From: Gordionus sp. m RMFG-2023
Taxonomy: Eukaryota; Nematomorpha; Gordioida; Chordodea; Parachordodidae
Direction: 5' to 3'
DNA: 64,000 nucleotides
Assembly (NCBI RefSeq): GCF_954871325.1
Contig: NC_088779.1
Coordinates: 11,720,846 to 11,784,845, forward strand
Part shown: one piece after another, positions 54,116 through 64,000 of the stretch
How the letters are laid out: every line of letters starts with the position of its first letter
How positions within the stretch are numbered: position 1 is the first letter of the stretch
Notes under the pieces: model-generated
The model's input: the letters and a program-made list of their open reading frames with translations, nothing else
What the model was told of the DNA's origin: nothing
Databases searched by the model: none
Made by a program: the position numbers and the translations under genes

Positions 54116-56841
54116 GTTCGAAAAATATATTAAAAGTAGAGCCAATTTTCCGGATCGATTTATCAAATCAGACTCGGACTCAATCGAATTAGAACTCGAC
54201 TATAAACTTTTACTTTAACCGTAGGGACCTCGAAAAATTTTTTAAAAAAAATCTGTTTTCGTTATGATTTTGTAAATATTTTTTTAAATAATAAAATCGA
54301 ATTTTTATTTTCCTTCAGCGCTTATAATTTTTCCGCTCTCCTTAAAATAACGCATTTTTTAAAAAATTCTACAAAAAATTGGGGGAAAAAATTAAAGTTG
54401 TATTGGTAAAAAAATTTTTTTTTCCCCATATTCGGTCAGACCAAAAATAAATAGGTATGCAGGGCTTTAATTAAAAGCAAAGAAGTAGGTAATTTGAAAT
54501 ACCACTTTTCACAAAAACACAAAATTTAAAAAACACCTATAAACTTAAATATTTATATTGGAATAATAACATTTTAAATATTATTATTTGAATATCTTTT
54601 TCCCAATTGGAACAATATTCGTAAATATTTTAAAATTATTTGAATACGATAACTAATTAAATAACAAAAAATTATTAGATTCTAATAATATTCATTAAAA
54701 GTAATACACGTGGTTATCCAAGTGTTTTAACGTCTGAAGAGGTGCTCATAATGTTTAGATGTTTATTTAAAGAGTTTTACATTGATTCATGTTCATATTG
54801 GAATCTTAAACTCTAAATAACTATAACAATAAACTTTAGCAAAGGCATAAATATCACTAGCTTAACTTTATTATAAAATAGTTGTTAATAATCTTCATAA
54901 ATTTTTTAAATATATTAAACATAGATATTTTATTTTATTCTTGAAAATCAAATATAAATGCTATATTTTTATATGTGGTACCATGTAATCTACTAGTGGT
55001 AAGATTAAATTGTCTATATTATTATTTATATCAATAAAGAAAGAAAAATATGTTTGAATCTTTGTTCACAATATCGTGCGCCAAATGTGAAAACTCTCTA
55101 AATCTTATTGCTGATAATTTCAGCAGGTATATCTAAGTAATTAAAATTTTCAATAATATAATATTTATTTTAGGTCTATATTAGGATACCTATAACTAAT
55201 AAACAATATTATTGACGTGGGGTATAATAAGGATGTTAATATCGATCTTAATGGTAAAGACTTGGATTAATAATATTATACTATGTATGAAGGTGAGATA
55301 TATGTTGATATTGAATACTTTAATTAGATATGATATTACATCACTATTCATTAATTTGAAATAATTTTTATTTCTATATTCAAAATTTAAATAATATTGA
55401 ATGCCATCACTGGTATAACAATGAGGTCGACGGTTACAAACTAAATTTATGTAATAATATTTTCTCTAAAACACAAAGTGATAAAGTTATATCTAATTAT
55501 TCGATTCTAGGAACCAAAATCCTCTAATTTGGTTAAAGCTAAACAAATAAAATTGTGTTACCAAGTGGTAATTCTGGAAATTTTATCAATAATTCACTCA
55601 CATTTCTTCTTAGTTCCATGAAAAATTTATATAATTAAACAATAAATAAATTTAATAATGGAAATGGAAATATCACTAAATAATAGCACTCTTAAATTCC
55701 ATTCATACTTCCACCATATTTATGGAAACATCATGGAATCTGTCTAACTAAATATTCTAAAGATGGATTTAAATTCCAAATATGTATAACATTTTTTAAT
55801 ATTATGACTTTATTGTTTTCATCAATGAAAGAAACTTCTAAGTAGGGTCAGTCCGTTCCTATCGGTTTTAGACCAGGTCCGGACTATGATCTTAATCTTT
55901 ATTTTTATGGTCCGGACTATAAAAAGACCGGTCTTAAACTGATTTTTCTATTTAGAATCGCGGTCTAATCTTTTTTTAAAGGATAGTAATTCTGTCCCGT
56001 GAATTTCTTTGGCCGACATTTCACTTTTCAGGACATGGTTTGAAAGTATATGAGAAATAAGTGACTCGGTTATAATAATGATGGAATAAAAAGCAACAAC
56101 AAAAATATTTTATTGTAAATTGAAATATGAAAAAACATTAAAAATTTTAAAACTAAATGGTTTAGCCCATTTTTTGAAATTTTTAGCAATAATCTGGAAT
56201 TTCTTGGTGTTATCAACCTAAAAATTTTGTTTTCGATTTGTAGACCTTTTTGAATTTAAATTATCATCAATATTTCCACATGCCATATCTTATAAAATAT
56301 TGACAAAATTTATATTCAATAAAATCTTATTTTGTTCCAAACCTTCATAATGGTTCCGTGTTAAAAGATTTATTCACCTTAAATTCCTTTATATCTTAAA
56401 TTCGCTCTATTTTTATTACATTTTAAGTTTTACTTATTAACTTGTAGTTTTTAACCATTAAATAATTGATAATAAAATTTAAAATATTGAAAATAAAATT
56501 TAAAATAATTGAAATAAAGAGAAAAACTTATAAAATCTTAAAATTAATTGTAATTCAAAGTATTTTTTTATAGGTTGCTTCTGAAGGTATATACATTAAC
56601 AATTAACATCAAAAACTTTTGATGAGAGGTATTATACTTTGAGAGATTATTTAAAAAGTTGTAATTTATATTTTAGTGTTTATATTTTTAAGCAAAATTG
56701 AATAGAGAATTTCTTAAAACAATTTAAAAGTAATATAATTGGTACCTAAAAAATTTAACCCCTAAATAGCTCGAGACTAACGCGGTGCGTCCTTTACTTG
56801 TTACAATTCCTTATATGAATTGTAATCAAATTGTCGAAGGC
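54116..56841. other. Non-coding stretch with an element end
   Basis: At about 55843-55980 a TAGGGTCAGTCCGTTCCTA start is followed by repeated GGTCCGGACTAT and AAAGACCGGTC words, the look of one hAT end without a partner. Otherwise I see no gene or delimitable repeat. Confidence 0.4.
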
Positions 56842-59800
56842 TCGTGGGAGAGACTGAATTTAATGGAACCTAGTATTAATAAAAAAGAATATATAAAAAA
56901 TTAAATAATTCGGTAATAAATCTTGCGACTCCTGTATTTCACTCTCTAGAATTTTTCACCACAATACTAAATTTCTTCAAATTATAAAACCATACACTGA
57001 CTTTTATTTTAAAATTTTTTCATTTATATACATTTTTTTAATATGCAAAAAAAATTACAAGTATATTAAAAATTCATAAAAAATAATAAAAATTACAAGT
57101 ATTCATAAAAAAATAATTAAAATACAAGTCTATTCAAGTTCATAAAAAAAAAAAATTCCTAGACTGCATACATATTCAAATTAATACTTAACAATCGTCG
57201 ATCACATATTCATAAAGAGAATATAACATTACTTTTTGTTTTTTCTAGCTTGGTCATTTATAACCAGGCGCAGCTAAACTAAGCTGTTCTGTTCAAGCGC
57301 CAAACTAATTCGAAACAACACAAAAAAAATAAAGTCAGACAAGCTAGCACAAGTTAATTTGAAGAGAAATACAATCTATGACAAGCCCAACTAAAACCAA
57401 CTGATTAATTTAGGACCGACTTGAGCCATTCAAGCCAAGAAACCCCATATGCCGATAAATAAAATAAGGACATGCAAGGCAATAATTGGATTTGATTATG
57501 ACAAAGCTTTAGAACAAGCCGAATGGAACTGGGGTCGAACAGGACAAGACAAGTCAAGCTGCAGCAAAATCCAATCCATAACAAGTCCAGCTGAAACGAT
57601 AATGGCACCGAAGACTAAATCCAGAAAAAGTCGGTGGGCTATTACAAGTCGAGACCGAGTTGATTGAGCCAAGCCAAACCGAATCGAGACAATCTAGTCG
57701 GTCAAGATAAACCAAGAGCAGATGTAATCGAGTTAGGGCGCTGAACCAATCAATAAAGCAGGACTGGTTATTCCATGAAAAGCTATGCAAAATTAAACCT
57801 AACAAAACCAAATATGTTATAGAAAAACCGAGAAAATCAGAACATCAATCTATATGATAAAATTCAGGCCAAACCGGGCTGATATATCTAAAAGCCAGAT
57901 CCCAGCTAAATTAAAGGAAATGAATCAAGCTAGAACAGGCCAATCAAAACGAAAACAGTCAAACCAGCATGAGTCAAACAGAATTATTAAGCCAGGAGAA
58001 GCCAAATCAAACTGATAAGCCAGATCAAGTTCAACAGAGCCAATTTGGTAGATTGGCGAGGAGAGCAGGAGAATAGTCAATCTGATTGAAGAAATTAATT
58101 CTATCGAAATATATGGATTCTGCTAAATTATGAAAAGTCGGGCTTGGTGAATTTGGCCATTGTGATAGAACTGTTTTTTACATTATGTTGAATTAGAATT
58201 TATCTTGCCACGGATAATCGCTGATAATAGCCTCATTTTTAGTATTTATTTTTTTATTACCTTTTATGGTTTTAAATTTACTTTTTAAGTTTTATTTGTA
58301 ATAATGATTTTACTAATATAATTATTATAAGGAATGTATTTTCTCATCAAAGGAGAGAATTCCGATTACTTAGCCACCAGGCAGATTATTGGGGGATAGA
58401 TTAGGAGAATATGATTTTATTGTATATATAATTCTATGAAAATTAAAATGAAATATTTAAGTTTAAAAAAAAAATTCAAGTTAGTTTAAGGATATAAAAT
58501 AGGAAAAAATTAATATAATCTATCATGACACCAATATGTCCTTCATGTAACACATGTAATATACATTTTCTTAGCTCTTGAGAAATAATTATTTGTCTTT
58601 TTAAACACAGTCAATCTTTAATTTATTTAAATGTTGTCTAAACTTTTTAACTTCTGATTTATTTCCACTACAACAATAATCTTTTAACCTTAGTAAGGTC
58701 TGTGTCTTTAGTTTTTTTTAGTTATATGAAAGTTATTCATGATTCTGATTATTATTCTCTATGGCATCATCGTTAATTATTCTCGATAATCCATCAAGAA
58801 TTATTTGATATTTCCCCTTTCTATAATTTATATTGAGATCATATCCGACTAAACACAAGACCCATTTTCGTAGCCTTGGTTACATATCATATAATTTAAC
58901 CGAATGTGCCCTAAATAAATCAACTAGTGGTTTGTGATCTGTATATATTTTTAAACATCTCCATTTTTTAAACTGTCAAAACTATTGCAAATCCTTTTTC
59001 CTCAATAATGAAATATTTTTGCAGTACCTGACCATACTTTAGACATAAATTCAATAGGTCCCTTACGACCATATTTATCAAGAGGAACATTAGTGCTCTC
59101 ATACCCTCATTGGAAGCATCAGCTGAAATATATAACGCATTATCTCTCTCATAATGAGCCAATCTTTATGCATTACATAATCTGTTTTTGCTCTCGTATA
59201 GGCCTCCTCTTTCATTAAAATCCAATAAAATTGTTTCCCTTTTTAAGAATACCATAAAAATTGTATATGCCAATTTTGAGAATCCCTCAATAAATTACCT
59301 TGATTAATAATTCATAGGTCCTAATCCTGACTGTAACTCATCCTTCAATTTTTCTTTAATAAGCTGTTACTGCATATTAAGTAACCTGAATATCTAATAT
59401 TATCTTTACCAGATTCGCTCTTCTTAATATTTCCTATTAAGCCAAATTCTACCATTCTTTCAAATACTTTTTTCAATTTATTAAGTAATCTTTAGTATCC
59501 TTCCCAAAAATTAATAAATCATTTAAATAATATATAACCCCATTCATGTCAGAAAATATTTCATCCCATAGTTTTTAGAAATATAAAGTTGAAACTGTGA
59601 AGGTAACCAATTGAATTAAAATAGGTCTTTTTTAGTTGCCACTGTTAGAAATTTTGAAGATTCATTAGAAACAGTTATTTGAAATAAGCTGAAGAAAAAT
59701 CTATTTTGAAAATAACTTTTCGTTCTTAGCAACAATATTATTTATCTTTGATAGAGGATATTCAAACTTTTCTAATTGTGGATTTACTGCAAGCCATAAA

Positions 59801-59860
59801 TCAGCACAAACTTGAAAAGTATTATCCTTTTTTTAACCAAAACTAAAAGTGAGGTCTAGT
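56842..59860 (-). mobile_element. Old Ty3/gypsy fossil
   Basis: The left part (about 56842-57235) resembles the LTR of the young element at 28494 (CTCGTGGGAGAGACTGAAT, then TGGAAC). The right part (about 58650-59850) is a decayed minus-strand pol region with RT and RNase H words such as FGKDTKDYL and SADASNEGM. It is heavily broken, by a dozen or more changes, and much older than the 28.5-kb element. The 57240-58110 interior is compositionally odd and listed on its own. The right boundary is uncertain. Confidence 0.6.
57240..58110. repeat. Strand-asymmetric A/C-rich block with AAGCC words
   Basis: This block is visibly richer in G+C than its surroundings and poor in T on the plus strand. Variants of CAAGCC, AAGCCA, CAAGT and AACCGA recur every 10 to 30 bp. 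No frame is convincingly coding; open frames at 57405-57811 on both strands reflect the lack of stop words in such composition. It looks like a decayed minisatellite, possibly the repetitive inner part of the gypsy fossil. Confidence 0.45.
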
Positions 59861-60338
59861 GTTGTTAATTGGTTAGTTTGGGTCTATAAATCGACTAGAG
59901 CACAGACTCGGGGTTCAGACATGGAGCAAAAAGCAATTTGTTGTTGTTTTTTGTTGAACTTAGGAAGTATATATGTTCAATATATATATCAATAAAGAGC
60001 TAATCAAAATATCCTTCATTAAGAAGACAAGCGTTTCCGCTCGATGGGCTAATCAAGGCGGGGGGGGGGGGGTCAAGGATAGTTTTATCAACACAAAATA
60101 ATATGGGTATCAAATAAATAATTTTTAATTAGATCTTGACTGTAATCATAATTATTATTCTAAGTGGGGGTTCTAGGTCTTGAGGGGTCAGGAATATTTT
60201 TAAAATCACAATTTATCAATATGAATAGTAATTTTAATCGACTAAATTTATTCGACTAACTAATAGTTATTGAAAAATAATTTAATTTGGATTTCGCGGC
60301 TATTCACGACATGAAATCTAAAAGTTTTATAATATAAG

Positions 60339-61472
60339 TAGAGTTGTAAACGCTCCTTTTTAAAAGTAGCTAGCTCCCGGTCCCGCTCTTACCTTCTCAA
60401 AAGGAGCTAGCTCCCGCTCTCGCTACTACATTTTTAAAAGGAGCTAGCTCCCGCTCTAAGTAATGGAGTGTCACTACATAACCGTTCCTTTGATTTTCAT
60501 TTTTTTAGAGGGTATACGAAATAAAATCTTATTTTTTTTATCAAAAAGCTTTATTTATATTAAATTATCTAAAAATATTTATAACCTTTTATTAGCTTTT
60601 AAAAGTAATAAATTTTAAATTAGAATCTATCAAACATCCACGCCCCCCTAAGATCTGTTTTGCAATACTAAATAGGCACTCCACAGGAGCACTAGAGGGA
60701 AACAGGGTATTGTATTTTATAAAGATATTTTTTAATTTAGGGAATTGATCAAAAATAGTAATTTTGGTATCATTATTTAAAAAATATTTGTCCAATATAT
60801 TATCTTCCTGATGATCAATTTCATGGAATCCAAAAAAATCTTCCAAATTAATTTGTATTTAAAAGAAAGATTTTTTACTTTTAGATGCTTTTTTAGATTG
60901 AAGCTGCTCACTTTTGAAAATTAAATAGTTTTATTTAAACACAAAAGACATTTGCCCGTAATTTGTTTGATCATTTGGATCAACATCTTTTAGAAGTTTA
61001 AAATATTTTTTGCATAATGGAAATGGAAATTAGATTTCTTCATCTATAATATTTAAATCCATAATATCTAAAACTATTTTTTATTATATATCTATAAAAC
61101 GAAGAATATTAATATGACTTACAAGATTTTCCAAAAAATTTTCAATATAAAAAGGAAAACTTGATGTTCAATATTTAAAATGATTAGATGAAAAACCAAT
61201 ATAAAACTCGGCTAAACATTTAATAATGGATAAATTTAAATTAAATAAAATTTCATTTTTATTAAATTTAATCAATAAATATTATTAATATTTAAAAAAT
61301 AATTTAATTTATACATTAAATTTAAAGGAGCGGTGAAGCGGCGCTCCTCCACTCCAACCCTAAAAGGAGCTAGCTCCCGCTCCCGCTCTCCAATTTTAAA
61401 AAGGAGGGTCGCTCCAGGTGTTTTTGGAAAAATATAGCGGCGCTCCAGGAGCACCGCTCCTTAACAACTCTG
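60339..61472 (-). mobile_element. Internally deleted BED-finger hAT element with 8-bp TSD
   Basis: The ends are TAGAGTTGTAAACGCTCC and, reversed, CAGAGTTGTTAAGGAGCGG. The exact octamer AATATAAG flanks the unit (60331-60338 and 61473-61480). Both subterminal regions repeat the palindrome GGAGCTAGCTCC inside AAAAGGAGCTAGCTCCCGCT-like words: three times on the left (the first lacks one base) and once on the right, where further GGAGC/GCTCC words follow. The minus-strand remnant joins a BED-type finger start to a hAT C-terminus, so the middle of the transposase was lost by internal deletion. Confidence 0.85.
60592..61000 (-). pseudogene. hAT transposase remnant (BED finger plus dimerisation domain)
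   Basis: From about 60985 the minus strand reads GKCLLCLNK and FNLKKHLK, the CxxC and H parts of a BED finger (with one stop between). A frame at 60846-60592 follows, with [35 protein letters not shown] and NLKFITF. The second part is the hAT C-terminal dimerisation domain (usual form PSSAPVERLFSxAxxI). The several hundred residues normally between the two, including the catalytic core, are missing. Confidence 0.75.
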
Positions 61473-61596
61473 AATATAAGTAATGAAAGAAGATAATAGA
61501 AAAAAAAATATAACCTAAAATAATAAGGGATTGGTTTTGTTTTTTTTTTTTATTTATAGTTATAATATACAAAGAAAAATATTTTTTTGTTTTATT

Positions 61597-61991
61597 TATA
61601 TATGTTAGCTTCAATGTGTTTTTTCCGGCAATGTGTTATTTTTTCAAATCTAAATTATTTTTTGAGCGCTTTTTTTTAAATTATCATTTTATAGGAAATG
61701 TATGCTGTCATATTTGGGCTACCTACCCTATGAATTTTAGACAATTTATTTATGAACTTTTGAAGTTAATTTAATTCAAATAGTTTTCCATAGATTTTTC
61801 ATATAAATTAATAAAAGGTTAAAGGCAATATTGTCTGTCTACAATTCATAAGATAGGTATTCTTAACGTAATAGAATATTATTCCTGAAATCCGATTTCT
61901 ATATTTCAAAAAACGCGCTCAAAAAATGATTTAAAGTTGTAAAAAAAATAACACATTGCCAGAAAAAAACACATTGACGCTAACATATATA
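61597..61991. mobile_element. 395-bp palindromic MITE
   Basis: Both ends read inward TATATATGTTAGC, then TCAATGTGTTTTTT, GGCAATGTGTTATTTTTT and ATTTTTTGAGCGC. A second inverted pair lies inside (ATTTTAGACAAT and ATTGTCTGTC). The sequence is almost a full hairpin without coding capacity. TATA tips make a TA target duplication possible, as in Tc1/mariner MITEs, but this cannot be separated from the TIR. Confidence 0.75.
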
Positions 61992-62037
61992 TATTTTTTT
62001 TAATGTTAGGTGATACTTTATTTTAAATTAAAAAAAT

Positions 62038-62440
62038 ATTTTATCAGATTAAATATCAGGTGGAACGATAGGCTTTTGGTGGATAAGAGATTCTGAAAGT
62101 TGTTGAAAGTCTCTCTCTAAAATTTACAATGTAAATGTGTATTAACTTGTATTTAAAAATAATGCGTTGAGGGAGACTAATAGAACAATTAAGCCAGTAT
62201 TTAATTTATCTGTCACTAATATTATTATACTTAACCATTATTTGTAATACCTAATAATAATATTCATGGTAAATATGTTTAAATAACATTTCTAATGTCT
62301 CATAAATAATGAGGTCCCTCATATATTTTCTAAACATATTAATTTTCAAACTGCAATAAAAATATTTTTAGAAAGTTTTATTATTAGAACCGTTTTTATT
62401 TTTAAAATTAAACTCCCCAACCTTTAAAATATATAAAATT
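62038..62440 (+). repeat. Dispersed repeat D4, copy 2
   Basis: Partner of 53838-54115. After TTTTGGTG it carries about 130 bp absent from copy 1, containing TGAGGGAGACTAATAGAAC, a word reminiscent of the GGGAGAGACT word in the gypsy LTRs. Confidence 0.65.
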
Positions 62441-62599
62441 TAATTATTAAAATGGAATATACAAAATAAAAAATTTATTTTTTAATAATTTTGCGATTTT
62501 AAAAAACATGAAACAAAATAATAAGGAAGAAGTAGTAAAATAAAATGTAAGGTAAATAATATTTATTTTCTTTCATCAAGGCAGGGCAAGGGAGATAAA

Positions 62600-62740
62600 G
62601 AAATAATTAGACCTGTGCGCCGCCGGTATTTTTATTCACGCCGGAAAAGCCACCGATTGAGATCATCGGCGTGAGCCGGCTAGCCGCCGATTTTTATTAT
62701 GGCGGCGGCGCGGCGTGTGTAATTTTTAGAAAGCATATTA
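62600..62740. mobile_element. GC-rich end of a hAT-like element
   Basis: An AGACCTGTGCGCCGCCGG start is followed by CGCCGG, GAGCCGGC and GGCGGCGGCGCGGCG, the most GC-rich spot of the window. The form fits a hAT end with repeated subterminal words. No opposite end or target duplication is seen. Confidence 0.4.
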
Positions 62741-63604
62741 ATTATATTTGTATATTAAATTATTATTATTTTAATTTAAATATAACATTAATAAAATTAA
62801 AATATGAATTATATTCTATTGCTATATATAATAGACTAGTGTATATCATTTACATTCATTCATACATCATATTTTATTTCCACAAACAATTCATATTAAT
62901 TATTTGCCTACCACGTTTTAAACCACCCTATATACAATTATGAAATAACAACTCTCTCTACTAATCATAAATCAAGTTATGTCTGGAGGTACTTTGGAAA
63001 TCTTATTTTGAAGAGGAAAATAAGAAAACAAAATAATGCCTCATTATATTTATTGTGAACTTTGTTTAAAATTGGCGAAAAAAGATGAGGAAGATTCAAA
63101 TAAACATAATTCATTTTCACAGTAATTTATTATTTTTAGACTATATTTTTATATATTTTATATTTTAGTTATGAAATAAAATATTTTAGTAAAAATATAA
63201 GTACAATTAATCTATCTCGGCACTTAATTAATTATCACAAACTATCAGAAAAAATGAATAATAATCATTCAAAGTCTAAAAATGTTTTTAAAAGATAAAT
63301 AATGGCTCCTAGGTTAGTATTATTGTTTATTATTATTCAAATAAAATTTTTAACTGGTTTGTTAAATTAATTTTTTTAAGCTTTATTTTGAAAGTTCAAA
63401 ACAACTAAATTTTTAGTTTATTTATTGCCAGCTCTATTTTGAGATCTTTTTAATATATAAACTTAATATATAATTTATTAAATTAATTATGTAAAATTTT
63501 ATTTTGAAAGTTACTACTAAATTAAATTCATAATTTGTTTCATTCCAACTCTAATTATTATGTTTTTTAAATGTCTTTTTAATGTATAAACTTAAAAGTA
63601 CACC
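62741..63604. other. AT-rich non-coding stretch
   Basis: No gene or repeat is supported. Confidence 0.4.
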
Positions 63605-63809
63605 TTAGACCCTTCTTTCTTATTCATACCCATCAACTGCACCATTCTCACCACCTTCGATAGCAAATCTCAACGTTTTTCCAAAAATTTGGGCAAACGG
63701 ATCCGTGAAAAAACCGACCAGCCTAAGGAATCCCTCTTCTTACGCCAAAGACTTGCTACCGCCATCATTCATTCTAACTATCTAAGCTTCAACTCTTCCA
63801 TTGAATAGC
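63605..63809 (+). pseudogene. Possible C-terminal scrap of a retroelement ORF
   Basis: An open frame after TAA encodes SQRFSKNLGKRIREKTDQPK and ESLFLRQRLATAIIHSN, ending SSIE at TAG (about 63809), in a stretch clearly less AT-rich than its flanks. The layout GRRIxxxTGDPxxxxFLxQRLxxAxQRGN is one I recall from the C-terminal ends of RT-bearing elements in invertebrates, but this is only a faint resemblance. No upstream part is seen. Confidence 0.3.
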
Positions 63810-64000
63810 CTTCCATTTTCAGGCTTCCTTTTTTTTTATCCCCTATCCTTTCCCGTAAATTCTATTTCTACAATTTTTCACCTTTATTTATTTTACCTTT
63901 TTAAAAAATTAATTATTTGCTAATACATTTTAACATCATATCATATCAGTAAATTTTCAAATAAAGTAACCCATGACCGGAAAAAAAAATTTATTGAATT
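63810..64000. other. AT-rich end of window
   Basis: Pyrimidine-rich then AT-rich sequence without a recognisable feature. Confidence 0.3.

Noticed and set aside
57405-57811. Overlapping open frames on both strands
   Set aside because: They result from the skewed composition of the block; the residues show no protein-like pattern.
60058-60073. Long G-run, with similar C- or G-runs at 4784, 6509, 13336 and 20657
   Set aside because: Simple homopolymers with no structure around them; not interpreted as quadruplex elements without spaced G-tracts.
59858-60270. Possible hAT element starting TAGTGTTGTTAATTGG
   Set aside because: The candidate right end shares just a few bases and no target duplication is found.

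Overview
The window reads as nuclear DNA of an invertebrate animal. It is extremely A+T-rich (about three quarters A+T by eye), has standard-code genes split by GT-AG introns, some only 42 nt long, and is crowded with transposon remains. Three host genes are certain because their exons join in phase into proteins I recognise: a PRDM14-type PR-domain zinc-finger regulator (minus strand, 9.1 to 3.05 kb, six exons), the integrin-signalling adaptor RSU1 (plus strand, 37.5 to 40.5 kb, nine exons) and the Na+/K+-ATPase alpha subunit (minus strand, 46.3 to 40.8 kb, fourteen exons, lacking its N-terminal exons within the window). RSU1 and the ATPase are convergent, with 308 bp between their stop codons. 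These genes point to a bilaterian; I cannot name the phylum. Composition and tiny introns would fit several reduced or AT-rich lineages such as orthonectids or flatworms, but this is a guess.

Layout. 0-3 kb: repeats, including a 726-bp hAT-type element with an exact 8-bp target duplication. 3-9.1 kb: PRDM14, whose large fourth intron holds a decayed hAT transposase and a palindromic MITE. 9.1-26.4 kb: mostly featureless AT-rich DNA with short non-autonomous hAT elements, a decayed RTE-type LINE, a foldback-like element with GATCAAAAAAGG-rich arms, and one possible orphan exon at 12.4 kb. 26.46-35.56 kb: a composite, inverted hAT element flanked by an exact 8-bp duplication, with a young Ty3/gypsy LTR retrotransposon (28.49-34.44 kb) nested in it. 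35.9-37.35 kb: a DNA transposon with about 230-bp inverted repeats, ending 158 bp before the RSU1 start. 37.5-46.3 kb: RSU1 and the ATPase. 47.3-50.3 kb: a 5'-truncated RTE-like LINE. 50.3-64 kb: repeat-rich DNA with an old Ty3/gypsy fossil, an internally deleted BED-finger hAT element with an exact 8-bp duplication, a palindromic MITE and several element ends.

The host genes are not a pathway cluster. Their proteins act in chromatin and transcription control (PRDM14), integrin adhesion (RSU1) and ion transport (ATPase). The dominant theme is repeated colonisation by hAT elements: five complete elements can be delimited by exact or near-exact 8-bp duplications, and several families carry their own palindromic subterminal repeat.
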